Made by a program: the position numbers and the translations under genes
Assembly: GCA_942159475.1 (NCBI GenBank)
Contig: OW804095.1
Span: 87,495,740 to 87,559,739 of the forward strand
DNA length: 64,000 bases
Source: Sthenelais limicola
Taxonomy: Eukaryota; Annelida; Polychaeta; Phyllodocida; Sigalionidae
Direction: 5' to 3'
Shown here: piece by piece, positions 20,990-33,200 of the stretch
Position numbering within the stretch: the first letter of the stretch is position 1
Layout of the letters: each line of letters opens with the position of its first letter
The notes under the pieces: generated by a model
Told to the model about the DNA's origin: nothing
The model's input: the letters and a program-made list of their open reading frames with translations, nothing else
Databases searched by the model: none

Positions 20990-21190
20990 AGACCACGCTA
21001 GAAGATGGCGTCAGCCGGAAGTTGATCTTTTAAAGCGGCTGGACCAATCACAGGGCTGTATCGACCCCTCGTGGGCTCCCTTGACGACCCTAGCAACCAT
21101 TGTTTACGCCGAATGCACTTGGAGAGAGCTCTGTGATTGGTTTACTTACGCGGCGATTCAAAAGGGAAGAATCCCATTGGCTAGAGGAGA
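20990..21190 (-). promoter_or_regulatory. Housekeeping-like promoter of the DUF7869 gene
   Basis: Within 200 bases upstream of exon 1 lie an AAGATGGCG (YY1-like, about 21002), an ETS site CCGGAAGT (21015-21022), CCAAT boxes at 21044-21048, 21136-21140 and 21176-21180, and an RFX-like CCTAGCAACC near 21089. There is no obvious TATA box. CpG content is higher than around it. Confidence 0.6.
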
Positions 21191-21519
21191 TTCGCGGCTT
21201 TCCGAGGATACCAAATGTGCTGGGGTACCCTACGATCAAATGTCCACGGCGTACGAGTGAATTTAGTGAAAAATAGCCTTCGGCTCCTTTGTTTAAACCC
21301 ATCCAACCATGTTAGGAAAATGTTTACCGGCCGTTATGAAGCGTAAATAATTGTTTTTGGTACAAAATATTTTCCAGTCTCAAAAAAAACATAATAAAGA
21401 TTAATATTACGGGAAAAAAAGTTTTCGACCGAAAAAGTCCTATACCACCTTTGGAGCCCTATATCTCAAAATGAAAGTTGCCGACATGGGACTCTTTTTG
21501 ATGGAGCGCCTCACATATT

Positions 21520-22536
21520 TGTAATTTGTACCATAATTTTTTTTCCTAATGTAAAATTTGCCTGTAAATACACCAGTTGCAAAATACACAGGAGGACACC
21601 CATGGCAATTCATTTCTAAATATTCCTGGTATCTATTTGTTTAAGAAGGCATACCATAATAAATATTCTCATTTGAAGCTATTTGTTTCAGCCTGGTTGA
21701 AGTTATTTGTTTCTCCCTGACATTTGAAGTTCTATCAATAATTTTGTTTATCAAATGTTCATCAATTCGTTCAAATTTTAATGAAGAAATCGTTCAAATA
21801 AGGTAATAAAAACAATGCCGTTTCAGCCAACAACCTACATGAATGTATGTGATAACAATGGCGCAGCTGTAGGCGCCTGCCCTATCACCCAGTGACCTAC
21901 CCTCCCCCCCCCCCCCCGCCCCTGCCCCCCGCCCCCGCCCCCCGACACACTTCCAGCTCTCCTCCAGTAGGTTCACCACTCCTCCACGGTCTCTCCAAAG
22001 CTATCATTGTGTCCTTTGAGAAGTCATTCACGTCGGCAGCTCCTCCCCTTGCTTCCCACTGCTCCCCTTCCCTGACCCCCGGTGGCATTGGTGCCTACGA
22101 GCAGGGGATGGAGGTTGCCTTGGAAACGGACAAGGAAGTTAAATATAGAATAGCAGAACTCGATACCAGATGCATGAGAACTGTGGGCATAGGTGGAAGG
22201 AAGGGAGGCTGGGGCTTCTGCTGCCTGTAGCCGGGGGTGAGATGGGTGTGTGAGAGGGAGGGGGTTCTGGAGGCAGTGCGCTGGATGGGGGTTAGGTAAG
22301 TATGAGTGAGTCTGCGAGTGGGGGTCGGGGTTGGGAGGCTATAGATGACCAGCTAAGCGCTTGGTGCTTCTCTCTTATTCTGTTCGGGCTTGATTGATGG
22401 TAGGATTGTTTGTTGTAGGATTTCGAGTTTATTTTTCTGAGGTAGATTAATAAATGTAGGAAAAAATCATTAGTATCAAGAGGATCGGTTTGAAGATTCT
22501 TTTGGGCACTGATGCTGGGGAAATATGTTCGCGTAT
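21520..22536. other. Non-coding, C-rich patch
   Basis: No supported gene. A C-rich run at about 21902-21943 (and GC-rich flanks to 22090) gives spurious Pro/Gly ORFs on both strands. Confidence 0.5.
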
Positions 22537-22640
22537 TTAAAACTGCATTCTCAGCTATTGCCAAAAAGAATTCTTACCCATTCAACCATTCATAGATATT
22601 TTGTTGCTGTTCCATGTTTATAAAATTAAGTTGCAGTCGA
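22537..22640 (+). repeat. TTAA MITE, left-end fragment
   Basis: TTAA at 22537-22540 is followed by ACTGCATTCTCAGCTATT and about 80 bases resembling the other family members, then similarity is lost. Confidence 0.6.
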
Positions 22641-25270
22641 ATTGGCCGAGCCGGTAAGCGATAGTAGTAAAACCACTACATCGAAAAATTTCTATGGAAT
22701 TTGTATTCCGTAATGCTTCAGAAACAAAAGTCAATAGTCAAATGACTAACAGTAACTACTATCATCAGATGTGTAGGAAAGGAACATAATAAAAAGTAAA
22801 TCTTTATTTCTTAATCGATGTTCATTAACTGCTACCGTAGTTTTAAGATTCGCCAGATAGAATATCTTTATCTAAATATTAGGTATTTTACTATTTCTGA
22901 CACTAATTGACAGATGATTGAAAAATTCGGCAAATCTAAGGGAAAGAACGCAGAACTACTATTCAATCGAATCTGTATAATTTAGTTTCAAAGTGATATA
23001 TTTATAGTGATTTGGAACATATCAATCTTCATGAATTTCCTTTATTTCTCCGGCATAGATTAATTGTTCATAATGGTATGAAGTGTTTTCTGAAGTATAT
23101 TCCAAAGGCGGAATGCATTGTTTCGCAGAAATGACCATTGTGCTTAGAATCTATCGTTTTAAAGCATCTTAAAACTGACTCAACAAATACTGGATACATT
23201 GTCCCAGCGCTACCATCTGGGTCCAAAGCTCGGCCAGCTGCCTATCCCTTAAAGGAGGTCCCATGTGGGGGGCTTGTGAAAGCTCTTATCAGCCCCTTTC
23301 AGATCCCCACGGCTGCTTCCCCTGTTGAGAACTTGCTCGGAACTAAGCGAGGGGAGAAATTACCTACATTCCTAGTGGAGTTAGGGGATGCCGGTCGTCT
23401 CTAGGAAGTAGGATTTCCCAGGTAAGTCTCCCAATAGATCTTTTCCAATATTCTCATGCCAACTAGCCACCTTCTGACATTATGTCTGTTTCTTGTTTCC
23501 AAATGTTACACCTTCGGAAAAGGATCAGGATATTCATTTTAGTATGCGAATATGTCGGTGCTATAAGCAACCCATGTCAATTCCTTAGGTATGTATGTTC
23601 CACCTGGAAAAATGATTTAATTAAACCTTCATTGACTTTTACAATTAATTTTCTTCTGAAAATGAAGCGAACGATGCTCCATATCAGGATAATTGTTTAT
23701 TTCTCCTAAAGTTCCAATGACAGTTTTTCTGCAGCATCCTGTTGCCTTGATTTTTTTAATAGGCAATGGGGCCTGAAAGTCTTGGTTTGAGAACGAGAAG
23801 CTGACTTCCCTTGGTTCTTGTCTAATCTATAGTGCTATATGGGTGGGGTGGAAAGGATCAGTTTGTTAGTGTGACTAATTATCCCTCAGTTGCATATATG
23901 TATACATTGATAACCTGAGAGAGCAGCTCGATTTAGCCTATTAGGAGGCACCATTAAGCTACTCGCTCCACCAGGTTAATTGAGCAGTTGCATAAGCTTG
24001 GGATCCTGCCCTTAGAAAGCAGTGGAACTATACCGATGTTAAGCATTAGCAACTCCAAGGCACTCTTATAGAGACGTATGATCAACAAGGTAACTGCAAT
24101 GATAGTTATATATAATATAAATAATAATTTATTATGATATTGATACCAGTGGCACCGACTTGATCCAATCTATATCTGCACAATCATCAGAGGATCACCA
24201 TGTACCATTATAGTTCCTTGCAGGTCTGCATGATCTGTATAACATGTTTTAATGGGAGGAAGATTGTTTGATATTAGGCAGAGAGAGAGAGAGGCAGAAT
24301 GTAGTATTCATGATAAAGGCAGAGAGAGAGGCAGAATGTAGCATTCATGATAATCTCAAAAATAACTACATCTTCTTCCATAAACCTCCCTGTCTGCCCG
24401 CTCGAGCACAGAGAGACAGATCATATGGAGTAGAGCACTGTGAGCACGATATTTCTGTGCTGCCAGGAAGATGGCACCTGGATGCAGCTTATTTTAGGAT
24501 GACAATGGTGCAGCCAACCCTCTTGTAGCAGACAACTATACGCTAACCGGATAACCCCACACCTAGTGTTCCATATTCACTCTCACCCCTACTCCACACC
24601 TACGATCTCACTGCTATCGAGAGCACATTTGCTGTATCCTGTACGCTGTGTATATGACTGCCAGTGGAAGGGCTAATGTAGTCGATTGCTACAGTGTAAA
24701 TTATACAACTAACGTGTATCATTTATGCACTTCTATATATTATATCATATATTATAATTTGAATCAAGAAATTGTTTACACAATATATACCACATGGATA
24801 CCACAGTGATCCTCTTGATCATAATGAATTTCTTGAGAATGAAAATAATCTATGTTTATGTAATAGACTTAATTTAGGGGAAATATCTAGTAAAAAAGGG
24901 TTCAGAAATGTACTTGGATCCTATCTAGAACAGACACGGTGTTTTCTCCAAGATGACGAGATCGTCTAACAAACCTCCTCATCTCGTGTTTTCTTTCATA
25001 GTTCTGCTGCTGTGGCAAAGGGTGCTGAGTGATTCGTCTTTGTATAATGCTGGCCCTCTTGGCCAGTGTAAGCCGCCTAACTTTTTCCTCCTACCACAAG
25101 TGCCATATATGAGTTACCTAGGTTACTAGCCCTGAGGTACAGCCCATAATATATAAATATATTCTGCGGGACTTGCTTGTCGAAGTACTCCTTCCATATG
25201 CCCATGAAATAGGCTATTACAACAGGATTGATATAAATCGAATAAAAAACACTAATGGGGAACCCACACT
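22641..25270. other. Non-coding interval with a short tandem duplication
   Basis: No supported gene. A two-copy tandem duplication of a segment containing GGCAGAATGTAG lies at about 24278-24350, with GA microsatellite inside. ORFs at 23138-23404 and 24772-24969 show no recognisable domain or convincing splice context; an isolated exon cannot be excluded. Confidence 0.45.
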
Positions 25271-25740
25271 GAAGGCGATGGGCTTCGTAATATGCTTTGC
25301 AATTAGATTTTGCAAGAGAATGGAGCATTTTTTTATCACAAACATAGTCCTGTATCAGCAGTTAGTGCCACTTCCCAATAGGTTTAATGATAGGCTTTGC
25401 GACGAATTGCTCAGCAGAGTTAATCGCACAATTATTTGGTATGTTTAATATTTTTTAGCGATCACAGTAGAGTGCTCTGCTTTGCGATGGGTTTTGTGAT
25501 AGACTTTCGCGATAAAGAGCTCTCTGAATCTGAGATAGGAAAGTAGAGACGTATTTGACATCCATCTTGTTTCATCTGCTATAATCATGCGGGCTCGCCT
25601 ATCGCTAATCTCTATCACAAACCATGTCATCACAACAGTCAATTGTGAAGCACTGTGCAACGCACTTTTGCGATAACTTATTTCCATCTGCATTGCAAAG
25701 GTTTTATCACAAAAGTCTATCACGAAGCCCATCACACTGA
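25270..25740. repeat. Complex repeat with inverted and direct copies of a GATGGGCTTCGT motif
   Basis: GATGGGCTTCGTAATATGC (about 25278), GATGGGTTTTGTGATAGAC (about 25486) and the reverse complement of GATGGGCTTCGTGATAGAC (about 25716-25734) recur. This gives imperfect inverted repeats about 450 bases apart, so it may be a foldback element. Confidence 0.5.
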
Positions 25741-26262
25741 GGTGTGGAATTGTCTGTACAGAACGCAGGGGTATTTTGGCATTTAGAGTACCGCCATGAG
25801 CATTGAGACTCATTGATGTTATTATTAAGTATTAAAGCATCATTTTCAAGGTAAATGATCAGGACCCTTTTGTGTAAGAAATCCTTGCTTAAAATGTTTC
25901 TTGCTAAGTTGTTTTTACCTTGCTTAGATTGAAAATGTCAGATTGGAATGACAATTAACATTGTCTTATGACAAATCCTTCTCTAAAAGCTCCTTGCCAG
26001 CTGCTTACCAAGGAAAATCTGCTAAGGAAGAAAAATATCAGGGAAAGATTTTTTATACAACGGACCCCAGGAATAATATCTGCATACGAAAAGAGAAAGT
26101 TGTTCCTATGCATAACATTTATACATTTATGATGCCCAATTTCTTGCTCGTTCTTGAGCTTGTAGTCTATTAGGTTGGGGATGATGAATCTATCCTTAAG
26201 GTAACGGAAAGTGGGATAGCGCTTTTAAGAAGCAGGTTGAAATCCATGAAAACATAATGTCA
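25741..26262. other. Non-coding interval
   Basis: About 520 bases with no supported gene or clear repeat. Confidence 0.4.
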
Positions 26263-26306
26263 AACTTGACTAGTGCTTGACTAGTGCTTGACCAGTGCTT
26301 GACCAG
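26263..26306 (+). repeat. Short 12-bp array related to the main satellite
   Basis: Four units of TTGACYAGTGC before the GTGAGTGAGTGAGATTGG repeat. Same TTGACCAGT core as the long array 190 bases on. Confidence 0.75.
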
Positions 26307-26413
26307 TGAGTGAGTGAGATTGGTTGCTTTATGCCCTTATCAACACATTTATTTTAAGAGTGTTTTATCAAGGGCGGGAGAGCTGAGAGGGAGGCAGTTT
26401 ATGATCATACCCA
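26305..26413 (+). repeat. Interspersed repeat copy, shared with 9860-9952
   Basis: Contains the same GTGAGTGAGATTGGTT, TATCAAGGGCGG and GGAGGCAGTTTATGATCATA blocks in the same order. It lies between the two 12-bp arrays. Confidence 0.65.
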
Positions 26414-26490
26414 GGAAAAAGAGATAGATAAGAAGGGAGAGAGAGACAGAGAAAAGAGACAGAAAGGCACTTTATGGTCATACCAAGGAC

Positions 26491-26814
26491 CATGCTTGAC
26501 CAGTTTCTTGACCAGTTTCTTGACCAGTTTCTTGACCAGTTTCTTGACCAGTTTCTTGACCAGTTTCTTGACCAGTTTCTTGACCAGTTTCTTGACCAGT
26601 TTCTTGACCAGTTTCTTGACCAGTTTCTTGACCAGTTTCTTGACCAGTTTCTTGACCAGTTTCTTGACCAGTTTCTTGACCAGTTTCTTGACCAGTTTCT
26701 TGACCAGTTTCTTGACCAGTTTCTTGACCAGTTTCTTGACCAGTTTCTTGACCAGTTTCTTGACCAGTTTCTTGACCAGTTTCTTGACCAGTTTCTTGAC
26801 CAGTTTCTTGACCA
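26491..26814 (+). repeat. 12-bp satellite TTGACCAGTTTC, about 27 near-perfect copies
   Basis: The period is exactly 12 with no visible unit variation over more than 300 bases. Because 12 is divisible by 3 and the unit has no stop in several frames, long ORFs arise on both strands; all are repeat artefacts. Confidence 0.97.
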
Positions 26815-26834
26815 TGCAGTACAGTACCAAGTTG

Positions 26835-27110
26835 TTAAACCAGCATTCTCAGTTAAAACTGAATATTTTCTTTTATTCGCTCTTTTGTTCCATTCTTTTC
26901 TTACCCATATGAAAGTCATTTGACCAAGATTGTGGAAGATTTCACCCTGATGTTGTTGTATTTTGGTGACCCGCCGAAATCCTTTGCTGCGGTGGTTTTA
27001 CTTATAATTCAAGTGAAATTATTATCTAAAACATAACAGCGCATAGTCAAAGAATGAGTGAATTTGCTATAAGAGTTCTTTTGTGGTAATAGCTGAGAAT
27101 GCAGTTTTAA
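26835..27110. mobile_element. TTAA-flanked MITE, copy 1
   Basis: TTAA at 26835-26838 and 27107-27110; the ends are inverted versions of AGCTGCATTCTCAGCTATTA (left CCAGCATTCTCAG, right TAATAGCTGAGAATGCAG). It is non-coding and lies directly beside the 12-bp satellite. The interior contains CCGCCGAAATCCTTTGCTGC, shared with copies at 33201 and 49709. Confidence 0.8.
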
Positions 27111-27539
27111 TACATACTAGTAAGCATGTAAAACAGATGTCTACATAAAAGCGTTTACCCCTTATTTACCCTAGCTTACTACTTGTTTTATCATGGTAGA
27201 CGGATATCATGCTGATGGAGCAAATCACCTAATACTCACCCCGGCGTAGGTTTATAACCACTGGTACTGTTCTTGTCATTCACCTACTCATAACGGTTCA
27301 TGTTTAATTTGGTTGTTGAGTGGTTTCCGGCGCAATGGCTGCTAAGGTTCAAGGTGTGTTCTCAATCTTGGCTATTCTACCAAGGATAAATCAACTCAAA
27401 CCCGTCTATATCAACCTCTTTGATTCCTATTTAACATTCCTTAATCACCTATGTTTATTCACTTAAATATCTAATTTATTTAATTAATGTTATAGATCAA
27501 AATATTTGATGATTACAATTGTTTGCACTAGTTTCTAGT
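27111..27539. other. Non-coding interval
   Basis: AT-rich, no ORF or clear repeat recognised. Confidence 0.4.
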
Positions 27540-28217
27540 GTCAACGCAGGAAGAGCGGTAAACTATCTATCAATTGAAGGAAATAAACTAAAGTATACTT
27601 TCATATTCATCAAAGTCTAACCACCTTTATTATACCTTTGGTGGAGTTGGTATTATACTCTCATAGGCTTAAGCACTGAGCCTCGTATTGAAAAATGCGG
27701 GCAATACAGGCATCTTTCCTGTATTGCCCGTTTATAGAAAAAAAAGTCCCGATCGTAATTAATCATTTTTTATTTAAACAATTCTTTTGGCCGAAAATAG
27801 CCTACATATAAGTATGATATAGGCTACATCAATCATAGATAAAGGTATTTAAAAGAAACTTATTCTGTTGGTGGTTTAACCACATTGCCGGCACCTGTGA
27901 GACAGTGTGGCTATTTTCAGCCTGACTACTGACAACAAAATGATCGGCCTACCGTATGGTGTGCGTGTGTGTCAATGCAGGAAGAGCGGTAAAATATCTA
28001 TCAATTGAAGGAAATAAACTAAAATACTTTCATATTCATCAAAGTCTACCCGTTACCAAAGCATTAGTTGAGTTTTAAAAAGATTAGAAAACGTAAGCCA
28101 ACTGACAAGAAAATGATTGGTGATCGGGAGATCGGCGTGCAATGCAGGAAGAGTGGTAAAAAATCAATCAAATGAAATAATAAAATAAAATCCTTTCATG
28201 TTAATCAAAGCCTATCG
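27540..28217 (+). repeat. Three dispersed direct copies of an about 80-bp repeat
   Basis: Copies at about 27540-27622, 27971-28050 and 28140-28217, each starting near AATGCAGGAAGAGCGGTAAA and ending near TTCATATTCATCAAAGTCTA. Divergence rises from first to third. Spacers of 350 and 90 bases do not resemble each other. Confidence 0.8.
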
Positions 28218-28266
28218 ACTTTCACCGTTTTTTTGCGTAAAATGTCGGATAAAGGTATAATAAACC

Positions 28267-28406
28267 CAAGAGTGACCTCAGGCGATCCCTCCGATGCATA
28301 TTGCCCTTGGGCTACGCGATCTCAGCTCATGCGCTCATGTGCACTCACTGAGATCGCTACACCCTCGGGCAATATGTATCTCCGTGATCCCCCTTGGTCA
28401 CTCTTG
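28267..28406. repeat. Long hairpin with about 59-bp arms
   Basis: The left arm (28267-28325) begins CAAGAGTGACC and contains CATATTGCCC and GCGATCTCAG. The right arm (28348-28406) is its reverse complement with a handful of mismatches. The loop of 22 bases is itself partly self-complementary (CATGCGCTCATGTGC). Confidence 0.85.
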
Positions 28407-31400
28407 TCTATATGTTTATCACTGAAATATATCTAATAATATCTGTGATAATTAAATTGTTTGCAATTATCTGTACTTTGATACCTAACCACCGACGTTT
28501 ATCATTTAATTTAATCTTATTTTATTTACTTAATATTTTTTATCAATATATTTGATAGATAATTATCACTTTTGCAATTGGTTGCACTATGATATCGTGC
28601 ATTTCATACTGTTGGGTATTACCATGGGGACAAAATGTGGTTAGGCATCTAGATCTCCAGGGAGTCTCTGGAGGAGATGTTTTTATCTTCAAGTCTTGAG
28701 GGCGAGCCCTGCCAAGGTGACCCAGTACTGGATTATAGTATAGTGTTGGAGCACGTCCATACATCCAGGGGGCGTCCATTAAAAAAATCCATATTCATTC
28801 ATCCCCAAACTGCAGGCTTCCCATTTTGAAGCAGAAACTATTTTGTAAGGACGTTGCCATCACCTGTGAGTAGTCTGCTATATATTTGTGGCAGTTAGTC
28901 ACTGTATGTTGTAAAATCCTGACACAGAGTTAGAGGATTTATTGTTATGAGTCTCATTCAGACATACATCTGCCACGCCCCCTACCGACTCAGGGGCTAA
29001 CTAACTTTCTTCCCGCCACACACTCGTGGATCACTTCCCAAAGTCCAAAGTACAGGTCGCTGTCCATGTCTAATCGTTATCTCAAAGTTGATGACGTGGG
29101 AAGGGAGGGGAGGGACTGACCGCAAGGTCAGGGAGGGGAGGGGGTATTGATTAAGAGCGGGAGGGAGAGGGGAGGGGAGATAACCACATGACCTGGTCAG
29201 GACACAAGGGATTGGTCAGGTGTGACAGTGGTCTCTCTGGCCTCGAATTCATCTTTTATGTTCATTGTTATCCTGTGGCTGATTGGATCCCTTATCTAAC
29301 CTGGTAATTAATTGGTCCAGCCAGGATAAGCCAATCAGCCCAGGCCCTGTGTCCATGGTTGTAATCTGTCTAGCATTTAAGGAATAAAATTGATTACAGC
29401 CGTCCTCTTTTAACTGGTTCAGTTCTCGCTCAACTACTGACCCTAAATATTCATCGGAGAATGACCATGAATTCTTCAATGTAATTATTCCAATGATCTT
29501 AGATTTTACTAATTAGCTCTGTAAGTTGATGAGAGCTAGAAATGGGGTGAGGATTTCAAAGTGTATAATATATAGCTACATTTAGCTACAAAATACGAAC
29601 ATAAAGTGATTCACATTATCTCTGGTTTTACTTGAAAGGACTTTATACATAGGAATGCCACTCTAATTTTAGGGTTATGTTCTAGACACCTGTCTGGGCA
29701 ACTGACTCAATGACATGCTTACAAGTCTAGGCTCGGAGTTGAGAGAGTCCCTTCAAACTGATGGAAAGCCTCTGCCTCTATTTGTATAATAAATTGAATA
29801 TAAGATGTGGTTGCCAAGCTTGTCCTTGTGTAGGATCATCGCATGGATCAATTCTCTGGGGATAATGGTTATTTCAACAAAAAGCAGCAATGGAACTGAA
29901 GACGAATCTTAAAATCGTTTTTTCTTCTCTTTTACTTTTATTCTGCTCAATTCTTTCTCTTCTCATTTTCTTCTCCAGCTGTTTCTCTTTTCACACTTTC
30001 CCATTCTCTCATACTCTTCCTTCTGTCATCTGTTCCACATTCTTCCACCTCTATATGCTTCGTCCACTCTTACACCTCATATATCAGTTTCGTTATCTTG
30101 TTCACAATCGTCTAGTATTTATCTACTCATCTTTCCCTCTCTCTCTCTCTTCTTATGTTTCACTTACTTCTTATATGTATTACAATCTTTCAAAAACAAG
30201 TAATATGGTATTATGATTATTTTTCCTTATTTGCAACACACAATCCAATCTGTAACCGTTAATGACCTACATCTTTGGCCTGCGGGTGCCCCTGAAGGCC
30301 TATAATCCTGACGCGAAGCCATTAGACATTAGTGTACCAGAAGGCCAGAAATGGAGCCTATTAATATGTTTAGTCTCTGCCTTAGATGGTTATAGCCCCT
30401 GGACCATTCAAGGTAGAGACGAAAGAAAGGAAATCGCATGAAAAGAGTTCCCCTTGATGAATAGTATCCGAGATCATCTTATGTTACCTTGCTCAAAAAT
30501 CAAACACTCTGAAATATTATCATTGGTAGATAGGGATGGACAGGTAACAGTCACAACATAAAGTGATCCTCTACTGAGGTTGAACTCAGCTGGATAGAGA
30601 GTATTATCGTCAGGATGTATTGACTTAAAATAGTCACAATCCTCATTGCGTCATGCCCATCTAATTGCAGTGCATTCTGGCCGCTACCAGTACCATGCAC
30701 TACCTGCTGAGGAGGAGATAGCTTTCAGCACTATAACAGCAAGACACATTTTAACAAACCAAAACTAAATGATAAAATCTAAAGGTTTACCCAGGTAACA
30801 AAATCGCGTTAATACCACATTGAAATGACCTTGTGAATCGATCTAAATGACGTTGACCATGGTTTTACATTGATTTGACGTTGATCCATCTGGACTCAAA
30901 CCAATGTCAAACCAACGTTTGGACCTAACGTTGCTTTGTAGAACGTTGAAAAACGTTAGTATAGGTATTCATTACTGACGTGGAATGACAAGGAAAACAA
31001 CGCCTTTTAAACGGAGGTTAATAAAACGTGAATTCAATGTCTATATAATAGCTTTGCAGAGGGTTATTTTTGACGTTGAATACAAATTTCTGGATTTAAT
31101 TAAACTATCATAATATGATTGCAAGACCTTCTGATCTTTTGTACCACTGATCAGCTCCTAAATAGCAGATTTGTGTTAGGATAGCTTCTTCACAGAAGCA
31201 TTTTGCCCAAGAGCATTTTTCATAGTTTCTCATCCTTTTCCATCACTTTGACTGACCCTTCATACAGTCCTCTCTGGTAGCTGACATAGGTATCCATTCC
31301 AAGTAGGTGTGTATCAATCTAGGTATCTCTGTATACTCATAGTAATAATATTAGAATTAGGAGGGTGTTTTCTTCACAACATTTTTCAACATCAAGCAGG

Positions 31401-32349
31401 TAAATTATACAAATAAACTATCAATTTCATTACTTTCAATATTCCCAAGTTTATGATGTGTAATATCTATAAGGTATAAATGCCTCATATAAGTATTACT
31501 AGTGAGAATACCCCCAAACCCTGAAATGCAAGTATATTCTGATACTTCTGATATTTTTATACTACGTTAAAACATGTCGGATTGGCAATAACACAGCCAA
31601 TAATGCCAGAAAAAAGTCAACATTTTCAGAATTTTTGCCATAGAGATGTGCCTAAAAAGTGTAACTCTTCGTACCTACTTTGCAATGTCAAATGGATCCT
31701 TTGTTTTGAAAAAGAAGGAATGCCCGTTTTGAAATTGACCATTCCCTTTTTGAAAAAATTGTTTTTGAAAATCTGAGCCCACATGTTCCCCTTGGCCCCT
31801 TGGAGGTTGCATCACATTTTGGTCTCTGGTTTCCCTTCAGTTGCTCGAATCGATTCAAAATAAAGACCCCCGTAAACTAGAGACATGCACCTTCAAGAAT
31901 ATGTAAGTTTGCGTATGAATCGACCCAGGAGACATGTGCAAAAATTCGTTAAAAGTCACAAACCCACATAATTGAAATAATTCCATATGACTCGTTTTCA
32001 TGTGCACATCACATGAAAGTAATCTGATGTTTTAAGGGATAAAGTTTCACATTATTTGGAAAATGCTTTTAAATTCTCTCTCCTGCCTATATAAACTATG
32101 ATTTTAACATGTGCCTGTGCCATGTGCCCACATGCCTATGTCAGCATCAGGTTTGCACCAGTTTCCTGTGATGATTCACTTCAATTCTATCAGAGCAGCT
32201 GACCTAGAAAGCCTGTCATATCTCTATACAGTACTGGTATCTCTGACCCAAATCTCTCTAACCATTAAACTAAATTCAACCAACGTTTTTTGTACATTCA
32301 TTAAAGGTCTATGGAAAAACGTTAATATGTCATAAGTTATCTATATTAC
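28407..32349. other. Non-coding interval with G-rich and pyrimidine-rich tracts
   Basis: No supported gene. A G-rich stretch at about 29097-29182 (many GGGAGG blocks around a CTGACC...GGTCAG hairpin) could form G-quadruplexes. A 260-base pyrimidine-rich tract lies at 29920-30180. A segment at 30780-31100 carries several AACGTT/GACGTTGA words, reminiscent of a MITE, without clear ends. Confidence 0.45.
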
Positions 32350-32990
32350 AGGGTGAAAATATTAATGAGGATGATAGAAAAGATTTAAGATCAAATAAGG
32401 GAAGTAATAATAGAAAAATGAGAATTTCAATACCACATACAGAGAGAATTAAAAGATCTTGCTTATATAAAGCTCCTCTTCTGTGGAATTCAGATGAAAA
32501 TGTATTTTTTGATGGTCACTATGTGGATGATTTGTTAAATTTTCGTATATACCTTAAAAGGTCTTATATGAAAAGAAAAATAGAAATTTAAAAGTGAAAA
32601 AGAGTTGGTATAATCATAGAAACTCTGTGAAAATTAATATTTAAAATATGCAGTTGCATATTAAATATTGCTTATATATAGCAATAATAATAATCATAAT
32701 TCAAGCTAGTAAGACTTGTATGAAAACATGGAAATATACTACATTGTATGAAAGTAAAAAAGGAGAAATAAGGAGACATTGTATTTGTTTTAATGGAGTA
32801 GGCACATTATATCTGAATATTTAATTGAAATGTATATTTGTATTTGTTTGAAAATGTAATGAAAACTATATGAGAATTGTATATTGAGGCCTTCTTGGAA
32901 GAGCTGGGAAATCTCAGAACGTTGTAGCCTATTTCCAATTATGTAATTGTATTTTAAAATGGAAATAAAAATATTTATATATATATATCT
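32350..32990 (+). mobile_element. LINE 3' fragment (C-terminus and 3' UTR)
   Basis: One + strand frame (about 32355-32591) gives RISIPHTERIKRS and YKAPLLWNS, typical of the extreme C-terminus of non-LTR retrotransposon ORF2 proteins, ending at TAA. About 370 bases of AT-rich 3' UTR follow, with an AATAAA at 32964 and a TA-rich tail. It is strongly 5'-truncated. Confidence 0.7.
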
Positions 32991-33200
32991 GCTGGTTATA
33001 GACCCAAGACCGTTCAAGGCAGTAACTAAATGCATATTGAGCTCCTGCAAGCAATACACATGTATGAGGGAATATTATGCAGGGAATTTCTTCCATAAAA
33101 CCCAATTGGTATAATTATTGGCTTCGCAGGAAAGTGAGGAGACCAGTTTGATAACAACGTCATAGTGTCTGTAGCCTAACGCCGGTAAAGTTGCAATTTC

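Larger units (their letters stand above)
16919..21519 (-). mobile_element. Candidate 4.6-kb DNA transposon carrying the DUF7869 gene
   Basis: Inverted repeats at 16919-16958 and 21480-21519 share GCTCCATCAAAA then GAGTCCCATGTCGGC, about 34 of 38 positions, and weaker similarity runs further inward. Between them lies a single four-exon - strand gene with its own promoter. No clear target duplication is visible; the left end is crowded by the gypsy LTR five bases away. The other possibility is that two copies of an unrelated MITE flank a host gene by chance. Confidence 0.6.

Noticed and set aside
22640..22690. tRNA-like A box (TGGCCGAGCCGG) near 22645
   Set aside because: No B box follows, so neither a tRNA nor a SINE can be supported.
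23138..23404. 88-codon + strand ORF
   Set aside because: No recognisable domain, no matching exon neighbours with phase, and a similar unconvincing ORF at 33619. Not supported as a gene.
24772..24969. 65-codon ORF with coding-like composition
   Set aside because: No homologous motif recognised and no splice partners found.
26368..26923. ORFs of 138-183 codons on both strands
   Set aside because: They are translations of the 12-bp TTGACCAGTTTC satellite, open in several frames at once; no composition or splice support.
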